From Triops longicaudatus (taxonomy: Eukaryota; Arthropoda; Branchiopoda; Notostraca; Triopsidae): a stretch of 64,000 nucleotides of DNA. The notes beneath the pieces are model-generated. The model had not been told where the DNA came from. It worked only from the letters and a program-made list of their open reading frames with translations, and did not search any database. Every line of letters starts with the position of its first letter. Position 1 is the stretch's first letter. Below, in pieces: positions 7,780 through 19,812 of this stretch. The stretch spans positions 930,001 through 994,000 of the forward strand of contig JAGQDJ010000260.1 in NCBI GenBank assembly GCA_022885665.1, in the 5' to 3' direction. The translations under genes and the position numbers were made by a program.

Positions 7780-9835
7780 GTAATTTGTAGGCTACATGAT
7801 TTGTATTCTTGCGAGTTCTTATGCATTAATAAGACTATAATATTCACAGAAAGACCACAAGAAAGCCTATTCAACTTCAGAAAAGGAGTCCAAAGCCCGC
7901 GCTAACTTTCACGCTAACGACGCCAAAATTAAGAAACACAATGCACAGTACAATGCTGGTAATGTTTCCTGGGTCATGGGACATAACCAGTTCTCTGACA
8001 TGGTAAACGTTGGGTTCAAACGTTTTGCGTTGTTTTCAAGCCATTTCCTTACTCTAGGATGAAGCTGAGTTTGTGCAGGTCATGTTGCGTCCTTTACCGG
8101 CTACAAATATGTCCATTTCTGAAATGAACGTAGTTCCCCTGATTGAGACCAATAGAAGCACGGACGATCGCCAGCTCTACCCCACTGTATGGAATACCGT
8201 CGGCATTTGCTCTTTATTATTTGCTGGTAGTGCTCAGTTTTCACGATTTTTTTTTTTTTTGCGCGGCTTAGGTTGACTATTCTACTGTGAGATACATGGG
8301 TGTTCGTGATCAAGGTCTGGAGTGTGGTGTGTGTTACGCCTTTGCAACAGTCGGGCTGATAGAGTAAGTTTTCGAGTATTTGGAAGCTTTAAAAATCTCG
8401 AACTCGGAACTGAAACATTCATTGTTGCTCAAGGTGGTATTATTCCTTAAAATACGGAACATATCGTGATTTCAGCGAGCAGCAAGTCGTTAGCTGCAGT
8501 AATGGCTTTATGTACAATAAGGGGTGTGGCGGCGGTCGAGTTGATAATACCCTCTCGTATGTGCAGAACTATGGACTGGCGCTGGAAAGCTCCTTTCTTT
8601 ATCAGCAAACGTACTCAGCTACGGTATTTGTTTTTCATATTTCTACATTCAAACAAAAATTACTGTAAATGCTTGTTGACGTTTCTGTCATATATGTAAA
8701 CTTGCGGTCTCTCACCGTAGGTCGCTCCATGTAAATCAGTTTCAAGGGCAGTATCTATCTCAACTTATCGCTCGTATGCAATTTTTCAACAAACGTCAAA
8801 CGACGCAGGGCTTATGAATGCCTTAACAGCGGCGAATGGGCCTGTTTCTATACACTTGCATGCTAATGAGGGTTGGCAATTCTATCGGTAATTGCTCTTC
8901 GTTACACTCTATTTATCCCTTATTACTCTCTGTTTTTCCTTGCGAGTACTGAGTTTTTCGAAACATAGTGAAAATGCTGCGTTTCCAAAACTCAGTTTTC
9001 AAGCAAAAGTATTCCACTGTGTTCGAAAAACTCACGTGGAAACGCCACTAGAGTTAAACGATTGTCGAAAACACGCCATCTTGAAAAAATGCACTCCCCC
9101 TAGCACAAGGAAGGTAAATCTGTCACTAGAGTCTTTAACAAATCACTCGTGACACTATAGTCGATAACGTGTCCGTTAGATGGCACAGTTGCGACGACCA
9201 ACAACAACACTAGTGACATGAAGCGGGAACACGGGAACTACGTGTACACTCTTGGGTTTGTTACCTTGAACCTTTCACTTCAACAATGAAAGTGTCAAAG
9301 GAAAAAGGGGGAACCTCAATAGACTTTAATGGCACTTTTCAGTGTTCATACGCAAAACGGACAGATTTGCTTAGTCTCGCCGCGAGAGGCGTAGAATGTT
9401 AGACTCTCTTTGACGGTGCAAGTGTTCTTGCGTTCTGTGTTACAAAGATTAAAGTTGCTTTGCTCGCCACATGGGGCGTAACAGACGTGGTACCCTAGTG
9501 CTGGGGAGGTCAGTTTTCCAAAATGGAGGTCGGATACTTAGGCGTTGTGTTTGCGACAAAACAACCTTCAGTTCAATTCATTTCCTACTTTCGTTTCTTT
9601 TGCATTAATTGTTTGCTGACAAAACAGGGGTCAGGTATTCACAGATTACTGCAATGGTGGAATAAACCACGCGGTTATGATCGTTGGATACGGTATGAAG
9701 GACGGATTACCGTATTGGCAAGTGAAAAATTCATGGGGAACTGGTTGGGGTGCTAATGGCTACATGTACCTCCTACGCGGTCGGAATCAATGTAATATCC
9801 TCACTGAAAACGCGTGGTGGCCTGTCATTGCCTAA
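7672..9835 (+). CDS. Cathepsin L-like cysteine protease (peptidase C1A), seven exons
   Basis: Secreted or lysosomal papain-family protease, probably digestive. Exons 7672-7779, 7850-8002, 8058-8186, 8272-8363, 8476-8623, 8721-8887 and 9628-9835 join in consistent phase to 334 residues, the normal length for the family. Residues 1-20 are a signal peptide. The propeptide (I29 type) runs about 33-115 with FxxNxxxIxxxN of the ERFNIN motif and GHNQFSD, which fits GxNxFxD. The mature enzyme starts near VDYSTV (131). The catalytic Gln144, Cys151, His280 (NHAVMIVGYG) and Asn300 (NSWGTGWG) are all present. The active-site loop is odd: DQGLECGVCYAF has one extra residue and CGVCYAF replaces CGSCWAF; GCGGG replaces GCNGG. 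It could be a working divergent paralogue with altered substrate choice. Six introns, five of them 55-112 bases. Confidence 0.92.
7850..8002 (+). CDS. Cathepsin-like exon 2: propeptide inhibitor region
   Basis: Fifty-one codons in phase 0, acceptor TATTCACAG, donor GTAAAC. Contains FHANDAKIKKHN (partial ERFNIN motif) and GHNQFSDM (GxNxFxD motif). Confidence 0.92.
8058..8186 (+). CDS. Cathepsin-like exon 3: end of propeptide
   Basis: Forty-three codons, acceptor ACTCTAG, donor GTATGG chosen because it joins QLYPT to VDYSTV, the LPxSVDW-like start of the mature enzyme, in phase 0. Reading on past the donor gives no family match. Confidence 0.82.
8272..8363 (+). CDS. Cathepsin-like exon 4: active-site cysteine
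   Basis: Encodes VDYSTVRYMGVRDQG then ECGVCYAF with catalytic Gln144 and Cys151. The acceptor follows a 14-base T run; the GTAAGT donor splits codon 161 after its second base. Confidence 0.92.
8476..8623 (+). CDS. Cathepsin-like exon 5
   Basis: Encodes EQQVVSCSNG, equivalent to SEQNLVDCS, and KGCGGGRVDNTLSYV, equivalent to GCNGG. Enters with one base completing Asp161 and leaves in phase 0 at GTATTT. Confidence 0.9.
8721..8887 (+). CDS. Cathepsin-like exon 6
   Basis: Encodes residues 211-265, including NGPVSIHLHANEGWQFY, the family's GPVSVAIDA-type strand. The donor GTAATT splits Arg266 after its second base. Confidence 0.9.
8888..9627 (+). other. Cathepsin-like intron 6 with inserted repeat
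   Basis: At 740 bases this intron is about seven times longer than the other five. It contains the hairpin element at 8941-9050, a 9-base inverted pair (TGTCACTAG at 9121-9129 and its complement at 9210-9218) and a 22-base string shared with 34269-34291. Repeat insertion probably explains the extra length. Confidence 0.75.
8941..9050 (+). repeat. Short hairpin element family E, copy 1
   Basis: The left arm GTACTGAGTTTTTCGAAACA and the complement of the right arm (GTGAGTTTTTCGAACACA) pair across roughly 90 bases. The arms resemble those of 46840-46958, which also has ACTGAGTTTTTC arms. No coding capacity. Confidence 0.6.
9628..9835 (+). CDS. Cathepsin-like exon 7: His and Asn of the triad
   Basis: Encodes NHAVMIVGYG (His280) and YWQVKNSWGTGWGANGY (Asn300), ending TAA at 9833-9835. 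The acceptor AAAACAG gives phase agreement with exon 6. A longer frame starting at 9523 is out of frame with the protein and is not real. Confidence 0.93.
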
Positions 9836-10289
9836 ACTTGTAAGGTGCATATTACGTTGGCAATGAAAATTGTGACAACCGGCTAACGCAAATCCTACAC
9901 ATTCGCTTTAGTAACCTCACGGGTTTTCTCATGAGGCTCCTAAGGCGAACTTTACACTTGGGCGCACCGTCTATAATCACGAAATACATTGGTTAATTGG
10001 CAAACTATTTTCTTTTTGAATCAGTAATTACAAAACAAGCTCTCTGTTGTTGACGTGGAAGACCGAAAACCTTACTGCAAACTGGGGAGCGTGACTCAAA
10101 AAAAAAAAAAAATATCCCATTGTTGAATGATGAACAGAAAAAAATCTAGAATTATCAATATAATAGTACTGGTCATAGTCTAGTCATTGGCGGGTAGCCA
10201 AGCATAGTGCTTACACTCCTGAAACTGCTTTTTGTAGAAAACTCTTCGAAGCTCACATATCTGACAAAAATACAAGAACGAACGTTAAC

Positions 10290-10295
10290 AATAAA
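10290..10295 (+). terminator. Possible poly(A) signal of the cathepsin-like gene
   Basis: This is the first AATAAA after the stop codon, 455 bases downstream. The 3' UTR would be long for this family, so an unrecognised variant signal nearer the stop is also possible. Confidence 0.35.
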
Positions 10296-13200
10296 AAATC
10301 GAACAAAGACTCTAGCCATTTGAAACGAAATCAAGTGCTTTTATATAGAAGACCTCCAACACTTTTTTTACACCTCTTTCCATAACTCTGAACACATTTT
10401 TTTCAATCAATAACTGCATTTTTGCCCTTTTCCATTATTTCAACTTCCTGTTACATCAGCAAAAGGTTCCATAGAAAACATTTATTCAAAAGTAAGAGTC
10501 TTTAGTTGAATTGTTTCTCAGTAGATGTCAGTCATCACAGAGTTTAAGCCCGAAAGTGACATAACTTATAAATCTGTTGAAGCTTAACTCAACTGTACTG
10601 TCCGAGTGAAAGCCAAAATGCCCACTGACTTGCACTTTTCTAAGAAAAGGTGTCAAACGTATTTTTCATGCTTAGTCCTTTAGCTCCGTAATAAAGAATT
10701 AGGTGACTAAGCCAATAAGCTTAACTTGAAAGGATAGAGCTATTGTGACGCATGGTTCTCCCGCTAAGGGCGCTGAAGTTCGAGTGTGTTCCCTTATTTT
10801 TTTTGTATTTGTTTCTCGCTCGGTTTTTGACTACTGTAATTTCCTACACAAAGAGGAATTTGCTAGCTTCTAACAGGATAAAAGTGGAAGCTGCACCGCG
10901 TAATACGAGAGACAAACAGCGCTCGTGTTGAGAAAGCGGACCTTGATAGATTGCGAGTCAAAACATGAAGCTTGGGACATATCGTTGCTCTCCAAGCCTG
11001 CCTTGTTTTTCTCCTTTTACTTCCCTCATCATCTCCCATACTTAATCCCAGAAAAACACTATAATAGGGCAATTAACAATAATCGCGAGCAAATGAGTCA
11101 ATGTTGTGTAAATTATGTTGATCAGAAATTCGAATTTCTAGATGTTTCGCCTCCACGCTGCACTTTAAGGGCTGGAATGTTTTAACGAACTAACAATGAA
11201 TTTTAAGCTCATGTTTTGCTTTGCTTGAACCGAATTCGATAAGGAATTTATGATCTTTTGTTGTTGTTCTTAGTCGCTTCTTTAGGTTTACAGCTTTACA
11301 CTCGGCGTCACTTGATCCCGACACGCGTTTTGGGCTTTTCTTTTGTATTTTTTACTGCTGTTCTCCCACACTACAAGTATTAAACTATAAGAAATCTTTT
11401 TCTATCGCACAGAAGGGGAAAAAAAGGGTTAAAGGTCGTAAGGGAAGAAGCAACGACAAACGATGGTGATTTTCTTATGCAAAGTAAAGCGATTCGGGGT
11501 TACAAAGGTCGTATACTAACGGTTTGTTTTTCTCCCGTTTTATTCTTCAAGTCCTTTTATCTCTTTTCTTTCCTTCTGTCACAGCATCGGTTTCCTTCGC
11601 GTCTTTTTGCTGGCCAAACGTGAAATTTTCAACAAACCTTTTCAACTTTTCGTGCGAGGTTCCGTTTTGGTGGCATCGGGCTTCCTTTCAAGCCAAAGTC
11701 GAGCACTGTGAGAGCTTTCTTAGGTCCTAAATTGTATTTTCTCATCCTTTTAACGTTGCCGAGTTTGGAGAGTCAGTTTCTTACTCAATTTATATTGGGT
11801 TTCACATTCTTAAGCTTCATTCAATGTGACGTTATAATGAGACGTTATAATCGCGAATGAAATCTCTTTTCATTCACGTAGACTTTAAAAGATAAATCTA
11901 AGAATATTTTATACAGTAAAAAAATAAATAAAAAATAATTAAAGTGGATTTACCCGTAAAAATTGTTGCTGTTAAAAGTCCAAGTAGAAAAATCCCTTTC
12001 CTCATTGTGTTTACACGTTAACCTGTGCTGAAGGCTTCAGTTCGCCGTACACTTGAATGAGAAACTTGCAGTTCGTAGTTCAGGTTAATCATAAGGCAGT
12101 TTTGTGTCATTTTTTATTATCTTATTTTTTCTGAGACTTTCTTCCCCTTGGAACATGAGTGAAGCTGGGAAATTTCATTATTACGAGAACTAAGCTGTTA
12201 TTTTGTTCCTACGTCATAACTTCCAGGAATAAAGCAACAAGGAACGAAAGATGGTGGCTTTTAGATCCTAGCGACATTAGCGCCTCTGCACGTAACCGTA
12301 GTTTGCAAGGTCATACTTTTTAAAAAACTAATTTTCTTAGCTTAATGCTAATCTAAATAAGTTCATTTCCATACATTTGGTTCAAAGTAAGCCTGTATGC
12401 CTTAAATGCGTAAGCATGAATACGTTATGCTGCAAAAGCTAAGTCTACTTGCTGAAAATGCTCTTTTTTATGTAAAAAAGAAAACAAAAAGTCCACTAGG
12501 TTTGGTGGACGCTGTAGTTTGCCAAAAACAAGCGTTCTTGTGATTAGTCTATTCTCAAACACGCAAAGTCAGGAGACTGGGTGTTGTTCATCTCCGCTAA
12601 GCCAAGATGTAAGGTCAACAATGGATCCGACATTTCGTGTCCCCTTCCAATATGCAATCCAAACAGATGCGGTCTTCTCTTGTTTCTGCTTCTTCTATGG
12701 CGCAGCTTTTCATGATTACGCTCCAAAGATGACAAGAAATTTTCTGTCTTTACGTTGTTACAAAAGATTACAGATCACAAGTCTTCTTTATTTTGATGCA
12801 ACTTGGTCCATGACGCTAATGGAAAGGAAGCCTATAGCCTATAATCTATAGAAACTTTATAAAACTATTGACATTACTAATACATTTTGCGACAAACTAC
12901 AAATGATTTGAAAAATAAAAAGTCTGTGGTTTGAGTTAATTATTGGAAAATAGCCAATCAAAAATGCTATTAAAGAAGATTGAACATAATGGAGACTAAA
13001 CACGTGCCCAAGTTTATAATTCTGGGTAATTATATTGGAATTATCATAACCTGTTTGCGCCAACTGTGTAGGTATTGAGATAACGGGTGTTTGTCCCATT
13101 AAAAGCCTCAATAACCTTCTTGGCAACGCTGAAAATTAGATTTGCTCTTGAATCGTAAATTCAATTACTTATCACGCGACTCAATGCTTCATCAGCTATG

Positions 13201-13404
13201 TGCAGGACTAATTGACAGATTTCACGCCACTTCCAAACATTTTCAGTTCAACACAAATGCGTCTACATTTCATGTTGCTAACAAATATTTAAATCTCTTA
13301 ATTACTTCGTAACAACAGTTTAGTACACTACATATTAAGCGTAACAATCAAAACATAACCCTTCCTAATGACTGTTCTTTGAATGTTTATGTCAGCATGA
13401 CATG

Positions 13405-13560
13405 CTTATAATACAGTAATAATTTAAAATTATTTTTAATTAATTTTAAAATTAATAATTTAAATTAATATTCTGAAATAAATAATTTTAAAATATTTAA
13501 ATAATTCTATAGCTAAATAAATATTATAAATTATTTCTCCAAATTTTATTTATATCCATA
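13405..13560. repeat. AT-only low-complexity tract
   Basis: Runs of AATTT, TTAAAAT and TAATTTAAA with almost no G or C for about 150 bases, including near-palindromic AATTTAAAATT strings. Confidence 0.8.
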
Positions 13561-15602
13561 TTTCCTCAAATTTTCCTTTCACCACATCGAATTTCCTATT
13601 TCTGCACAATTTCGTCTTTTTCCCTACCTTCACGGAAGTAAATTATTACTACGTACATGTTTGTCCTTTGTAAGAAATATTCATATTTTCCTTCCTTCTC
13701 TTCCTAACCCTTTCCGAAGAACGCTGACGAGGGATATTACGAAATTTCTGCCGAAATGTGCCAGAGAATACCAGTTGCTTCTTTTCCTGCTATTTCTAAC
13801 CCAAAGCAAAAAGACTGTCAACCCTTCCATGCTAAGTCTCAGCTGTTTACCGAGGGAAAGGAGACGCTGGGGGGGATAACTATGCAAGACAAAATCTTCT
13901 TAGCATTTTCCGTAAAGCTTTTTGGCGGGAAGCTTTGGCATAAGAAATAACTTTCCCGTCTACCCTAAGGGGCGCATACGAGCAAAAAAAATCACTGGAT
14001 ATTTGAGTAGGGAAGGAGAGGGCGAAGGCCGATGAAAGAAAGGTGAAAATATGTAAGATATTCAAACTATCGTTATCGGTGACACCAACCCAAACTTATT
14101 TCTGCGACAATATCCCCCCGCGGCGAATGGGAGCAGAAAAATCCCTTGCATTTCTGCTTTTGTAGGTCTTTTCCTACGACATTCTGCGCCACCCGAGCTA
14201 TTTTACCGACACCGTCCAAAAGGCTTGGTTTTTCTTGAAAAACGAGGTTTAACAAATACAGAAATGCTGTGGTAGTACCGCTTCGGCGCATAAATACCGC
14301 GTTACACGGATCTTGCGCACACGAAGAAGAGAATGCAACCTAAGCGTGTACGAGCTGTCCTCTCGCCAGTAATTGGAAAGCTTTAGAGGAGTGAAGTGTA
14401 ACGTCCGAATAAGTCTGGTTCGCAGCATGGGTAACGAGATACCATTGCTGAGGAATTTCTGCACCTTTTGACAGACATTCCAGTGCCACAGAAATTCAGT
14501 TGAAAACTTTGAAACAATATAAGAAAAACAGTGGAAATTGCTCAACAGTGTAAAAAGAATAAAAGAGTGAAAAAATATAACAAAAGTCATAAATCCCGAC
14601 ATTGATTAATGACTAGTTGAATTTATTGGCAATTATATGAACCCGAAGTGAACCCAGTGGATAATTATTTCCGAATCTTAGCGGGTGTGATTCATTTAAA
14701 GTAACTGAAGTTAATCTTACGAGTGAAGGTTGAAACTAAAAAGACAATAAAGGCAGAATTCATTAGTTTACAACACAAATAAAATTAAAGAATACTCAAG
14801 CCAAGGTAATAGTGTTATTCGGCGAATAATGTGAATGCAAAGTTTCTGAGTGAAGCCTTCGAAGTGTTCGAAAAGGAAAGCATTCAACAATCAAAATGGC
14901 TATCCATCGTTCTGAATTTTGGCCCAAGTCGCAAAAAAACGATCATCAAGCTTGGGAACGCCACGAGTTTGTGTTAATTCAACAAAGAAATGAAAGATCA
15001 TTTTTCTAAAGATTTCGAACCAAAGTGTCGTTCGTTTTACAAGCACTAAAAGTGCTCCGTTACAATTTTACATATCTTTACCAAGTGAAACTGTGGAGCG
15101 ACGTTTCCTTCGCTGGCAATTGGTTTTATTGGAGGCATTCTACGAAAAGACTCAGACAACATCTAACAGAGCTTCTTAAAAGCTCCCTGGACACTTTCTA
15201 AGTAGCTGGTCCTGCAAGTGAGCGAAAGACTGCAGTGAAAAACGTTTGACGGAGAACGAAATCCAACGCGAGCAATGCCAACTGGCATTTTCCTATTGAA
15301 AAACGTTCCCTAAATTGTCAAAACACAATTTGTACGCAAAAATCCTCCTGTTTGTATGCCTCATGTGTGCGTGACGAGTTAAAGTGACACGATGCCCTGC
15401 ATTTGAATCACGAAAGAGGGAGCTTTCACGGCGAATAATGTACTAAGACGAGCGAAAGAAACAAAGTGAAAAACTCAAGTAGAAAAAGATGCGGGACAGT
15501 AGGACAGTTTTCGTACCCAGTTGGTGCTGCGAAGAGATAATGTTCATGGTGGGGCAATAAGAGGCGAAGAAGGACCAGCCTGAGGGCATTCGGGGTGTCT
15601 TT

Positions 15603-15655
15603 TGCCCTTTCTGGGTGTGTGTGTAGGTATGTGTGAGTGTGTGTGAGTGTTTAGG
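15603..15655 (+). repeat. GT-rich microsatellite
   Basis: An imperfect (GT)n array of the form GTGTGTGTAGGTATGTGTGAG, interrupted by A. It is flanked by unremarkable intergenic sequence. Confidence 0.8.
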
Positions 15656-16650
15656 GTGTGCAGCCAGCAACGATGCAGTTGCTCAATTTCTAGGCAGCTT
15701 TTTATCACGCTTTTATAGAAGATTCTGGCTGCTCTCGTTTTTACGACTCAGAAAACGCTCCAGTACATAAAACGCCAGCAACACGTTATAAAAGCATCGC
15801 TAACTGAGACCTTTTTCAACGCCCCATTGCCCAAGACGCCCCCGAAAAGGTGAAAACGATACTTGTTTCTTAATACATTCCTTACTTTTTATGGCAAATG
15901 GAACCATCAAAAAGAGTATGAGTAGATCAAGGGGCACTACTTTAGAAATTCTGGGTCATATTTGGAAAATAACTTGAGAAACGTAACTCGAAAATACAAT
16001 TATGGTGCGCGTACACCAGAGAAATTTTTATGATTTTTTGTTTAATGTTTTATATTTTTTACATTATTTGTCTAAATTTTTGTATTGTAATGATTGTAGA
16101 TATTTCCTTTATATTATGGGTAAACGTATCATTTTCCGTTGAAGCTCCATCCCATTTGTTGACATCGGTTTGTCTTCGACTAGACAATGAAATTTGAGGA
16201 AATAATAGAAATGTTCAAAGCTCAGCTGTTTCTGGAGCTGATGCTACCATACGTGACACATTTGCGAAAGCTTCGGAGAATGGGAGAAAATGTAGTTATA
16301 GATTTTCGCAGAAAGGACATATATTCTGCTAAAGTTCATATATACAGCTCTATCCTTTCAAGAGAATTGTCTACTGTGGAAAGATGACAAATAGCTGCAC
16401 CGCGCGGAGTAAAAACCGCTAAGCGACAATATATTGCTCCAGCAGGTTATTATTGTGTCGTTGGTGAGCAGTCACAAGAGATTATTTGGGTTTCATAGGT
16501 GTCATAACAGCCATACGCCACAGATATAAATTCATTGTTCAGCAATTATACTGCGTTCGAAATGGTGACGTGAAGGTAGTGATTTAGTGATTAAATTACG
16601 TTCCGTAGTAACTTTACGTTTACCCTTGGCTTACCGAGATAAAATCAATA

Positions 16651-17004
16651 GTGGAAATGCAATCTTCTACACTCAAACAGCTCAAACTACATCACTCAAA
16701 TAACCCTCAAAGCAAAAAGTCACGCTTTCAAACATACTTATACATGCGACTTGATTTCGGAGTAGGCAAACACAAAAGAGAAACCGTTATACTTTGGCTA
16801 AAGAATCATGAATTTCAAGTTCGGAAGCTCGATTGGAAAACCACTAGGATTGAAGGATTTCCCTTTCAATCTCATCTAACAGATGGTCCAATGACGTTGG
16901 ACGCACGCAGAAAGGTGGCGTTAGTGCACTCCAGCCCAAGGCAAGCCACAGAAACTGTATTCGTTTAAAACGAATAAAGATTCGTTTAAAACAAATAAAG
17001 ATTC
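16651..17004 (+). other. Unrecognised 105-codon frame followed by tandem AATAAA
   Basis: An ATG frame (16651-16968) encodes a basic protein with no family I recognise (it contains MRLDFGVGKHKRETVILWL). It ends in GTTTAAAACGAATAAAGATTC, repeated once with a single change (units 16963-16983 and 16984-17004), so two AATAAA signals follow the stop immediately. This could be the last exon of an unknown gene or chance. I see no splice-joined upstream exon; a 66-codon ATG frame at 16187-16387 is equally unrecognised. Confidence 0.2.
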
Positions 17005-19591
17005 TGAATAATGTTTGTGTTTATATATTTTTAGCCTGTAAATTTTTTGAGAAATAGATCAATGAAGCTAAAAGAAGTATTCAATGCCATCTACTCTGAA
17101 GCCTAACAAGTCGTCAAACTAAAAACTGTCATCTTGGATTGTGACTTTTTAATGACATCGGAAGCCAAAACAAATGGAAAAATATTCCACTGTTTGACAT
17201 TTCTGCGGTTCAATCTGAGTTGCTTTATGGACCGCTACGACTTTGCTGGAATTTATTATGGAATCAAACAGTGGAATACATTTCCCTCCGTACAGGATTT
17301 GCGTGATCATCAAACCACAAGATGGCGTTTCGAAATCACCAAGATGGCCGGAAATGACAACCGGTAGAAGCCATGTAAGACTATTGTTTTCTACTTTGCA
17401 AGACAAAGGTGTAACAAATTGCGTCCCATGTTGTCAATCCTTAGCTCCCTTCATTGTTAAATGAGTAAACCAGTCTGACGGATTACGTTACAACCCGTTA
17501 GTCGAAATGTGTACAGCGAACGCGCCATCAAACGAAAGAAGAATTAGTCCTTCTTTGTTGCAAGACGCAGCGACAGAAATGATTTTCTCATTCTTTTTCT
17601 TGAAATTTTATTACCCATTGTTTCTATTATTACTGCATTGTTTCGTTGTTCGACTTTTGTTTTTAAGCTCATTTTTTATTTCCCAGTAATTTGCTATGTA
17701 TTTGCGATGTCTCTACCGCGTATCATGAAAATATTATTTCCACTATTGTGCGAACAATGTACGCACAGAAATTAGTTATTACATTGCTATTTTTATTCAA
17801 TTATGTTGCCATATCAATAGTGATACTCATCTGCAAAGGAAGCTCGAAAAAACAAAGTTACTCTGGATGTAAAAATAGAGAAGTGTAAGTGCTTCGTGAA
17901 AGTAACATTAGAACGGCTTCAGCTAGGATCAAAGTAAATTGATTGCAGGATACAGCAAAAGGCTAGTGTCATTCGTCGTCAGCGGTGATATAGTACGTAG
18001 CGACGAACGTAATTCCAAATGTGTAGGGTAGACAGGCACAATACTGCTTGACTCGATGCCAAACAGTATGCTTTACTCAATCTCCACGGAATTAGCGCTA
18101 CAGACAAGAATAGCGAAGCTGCTTAATTCCGTTAAAACTATTACTTGACCATACACATATTAAGGTCGTAACATACAAAGTACGCGGCCACAATAATGCG
18201 CCTTTTTACCATCTAGCTTCGGGGTAAGTTGACCCTATGCACGGGGTGACTAAGTCCTTTGTCAGAGAAAGGGGCGATAAAGCAGTTAATGCAAGAAAAG
18301 AAGGCGTAAAACCAGCTTACATAGGGCGTGTGCCAAAACTAAGGTTCATAGTTTCGCCGCACGGAGCGCTGTTTAAGCCATGAATAATCGAGGTTAGGTG
18401 GTTAAATTGCCATACAATCACTTTTTACCGCCAAATATTTCACTTTTTAACGATGTTTAATTTTTATATATTGCTGAATTGTGTATTATCAACCTGGAAT
18501 GCAAAATCATATTTTTCAATAATATTCACAAGAAAGCTTACATTGCTTTGCTCATCGATTATCTATCCCACAAGCATCTCCGTGCATAACTCACAAGTCC
18601 ATGTTCGGCATTAACAAAGTTCGCCCAGATCCTCAGTCAAACTGTTCATAAGCCATTAAAGTGCTATCGAGCTTACTATTTATTGGACACTTGTAAGTAC
18701 AAAACTTGGAGAAAGGAATTAAGTTGAGTGAATTGCGAGTGGTAAGTTGTGTCATAAACGTGTAAATACAGTGAATCCAATCATAGATGAGTGTGTGAAT
18801 TGGTGCCAGAGTTCATTACCATTTTTGTTAATAAACAAAATAAAAGCCAAGGAGGCTTTCTTACGTCCTGCAACGCCTACAAAGAAGGGCTCCGTGCCAT
18901 ACTTGGCAAAGCGCTGATTAAAAGAGAATGGAGGAAGAAAATAAAATTGGCAAAAAAGCCTTCAGACTTGTAATAGAATCATACTCTCCGCTTCGTCGCT
19001 TCTGCTTCCTTTTTCCCGTCCTCTCTATTCGTATGAAAAGTGTAGGAAAAGGCTTGAAAAGACTCGGTTTCGAGCTGAAAATCTGACACAAAAACCACGC
19101 CAAGAGAGCTGAATCTCTCCTTTCTCGATACCTGGAGGTCTTGCAGCCCTTTTGGTCGCTTTTGGAGCTGAACTTACGCGATTACGCACGTAGAAGAAAA
19201 ATAAAGGAAAGGGGAGAATTAAGGCTCGAGACTGGGGCTTTTAATCGAGCCTGGATGAACCGCACGCGAAACACCCAGCGTGATTGTCTGTAATGAAGTT
19301 AACTTCCCTTATAGGCTCATAATGGGGTGTGAAAGAAGAAAAGAACGAATGAGGGACTTGCGGTGTGGGTGTGAGATATTAGACAGGATACATTCGCCTT
19401 TCATTCCGTGGAAATGAAGTAATCCTCAGACTTGTAGAATATCACGAAACGCGAGTTCTCAGTTTTTGGACACGTTTCTGTACAAATTGGTGGCATTAAG
19501 GCTGCGGGTTACTTAACACAGCAATGAGTAGTCTCACATATCTCAAACTAAATAATTAAACTGTGCAACCTCTCATCTTCCCACTCAATAA

Positions 19592-19812
19592 AGGCTTCAC
19601 CAAATTACGCCCCTAACGGCCAGAAACTGCGAAATCCGCCATTAGACGCTAAAACACGGGAAGGTGCCATAAGGCCTCAGCTGCGATTCCCCTCGTTCCT
19701 TCTTGCTTTTTCATTGTTGGTCGAAGTGAAAGGCCTGCGGTTAGCGTCTAATGACGGATTTGTAGTTTTCATGGCTTCGGTAGATGACACTGGTGAATTT
19801 GGCAAAGACTAC
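19592..19812 (+). mobile_element. Inverted-repeat MITE family A, copy 2
   Basis: Closely similar to 5322-5541, in the same orientation, with the same internal inverted pair (AAATCCGCCATTAGACGCTAA and TTAGCGTCTAATGACGGATTT) and the same right-end GGCAAAGACTA. Sequence identity stops abruptly on both sides, so these are the element's borders. Confidence 0.8.

Larger units (their letters stand above)
10296..19591. other. Long intergenic stretch, no supported gene
   Basis: About 9.3 kb. Open frames reach about 117 codons but none has a recognisable domain or splice-consistent partner. Notable content: a GACGTTATAAT duplication near 11829-11852, an AT-only stretch at 13405-13560, a GT-rich microsatellite at 15603-15655, and a 21-base tandem pair carrying AATAAA at 16963-17004. 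Confidence 0.5.
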
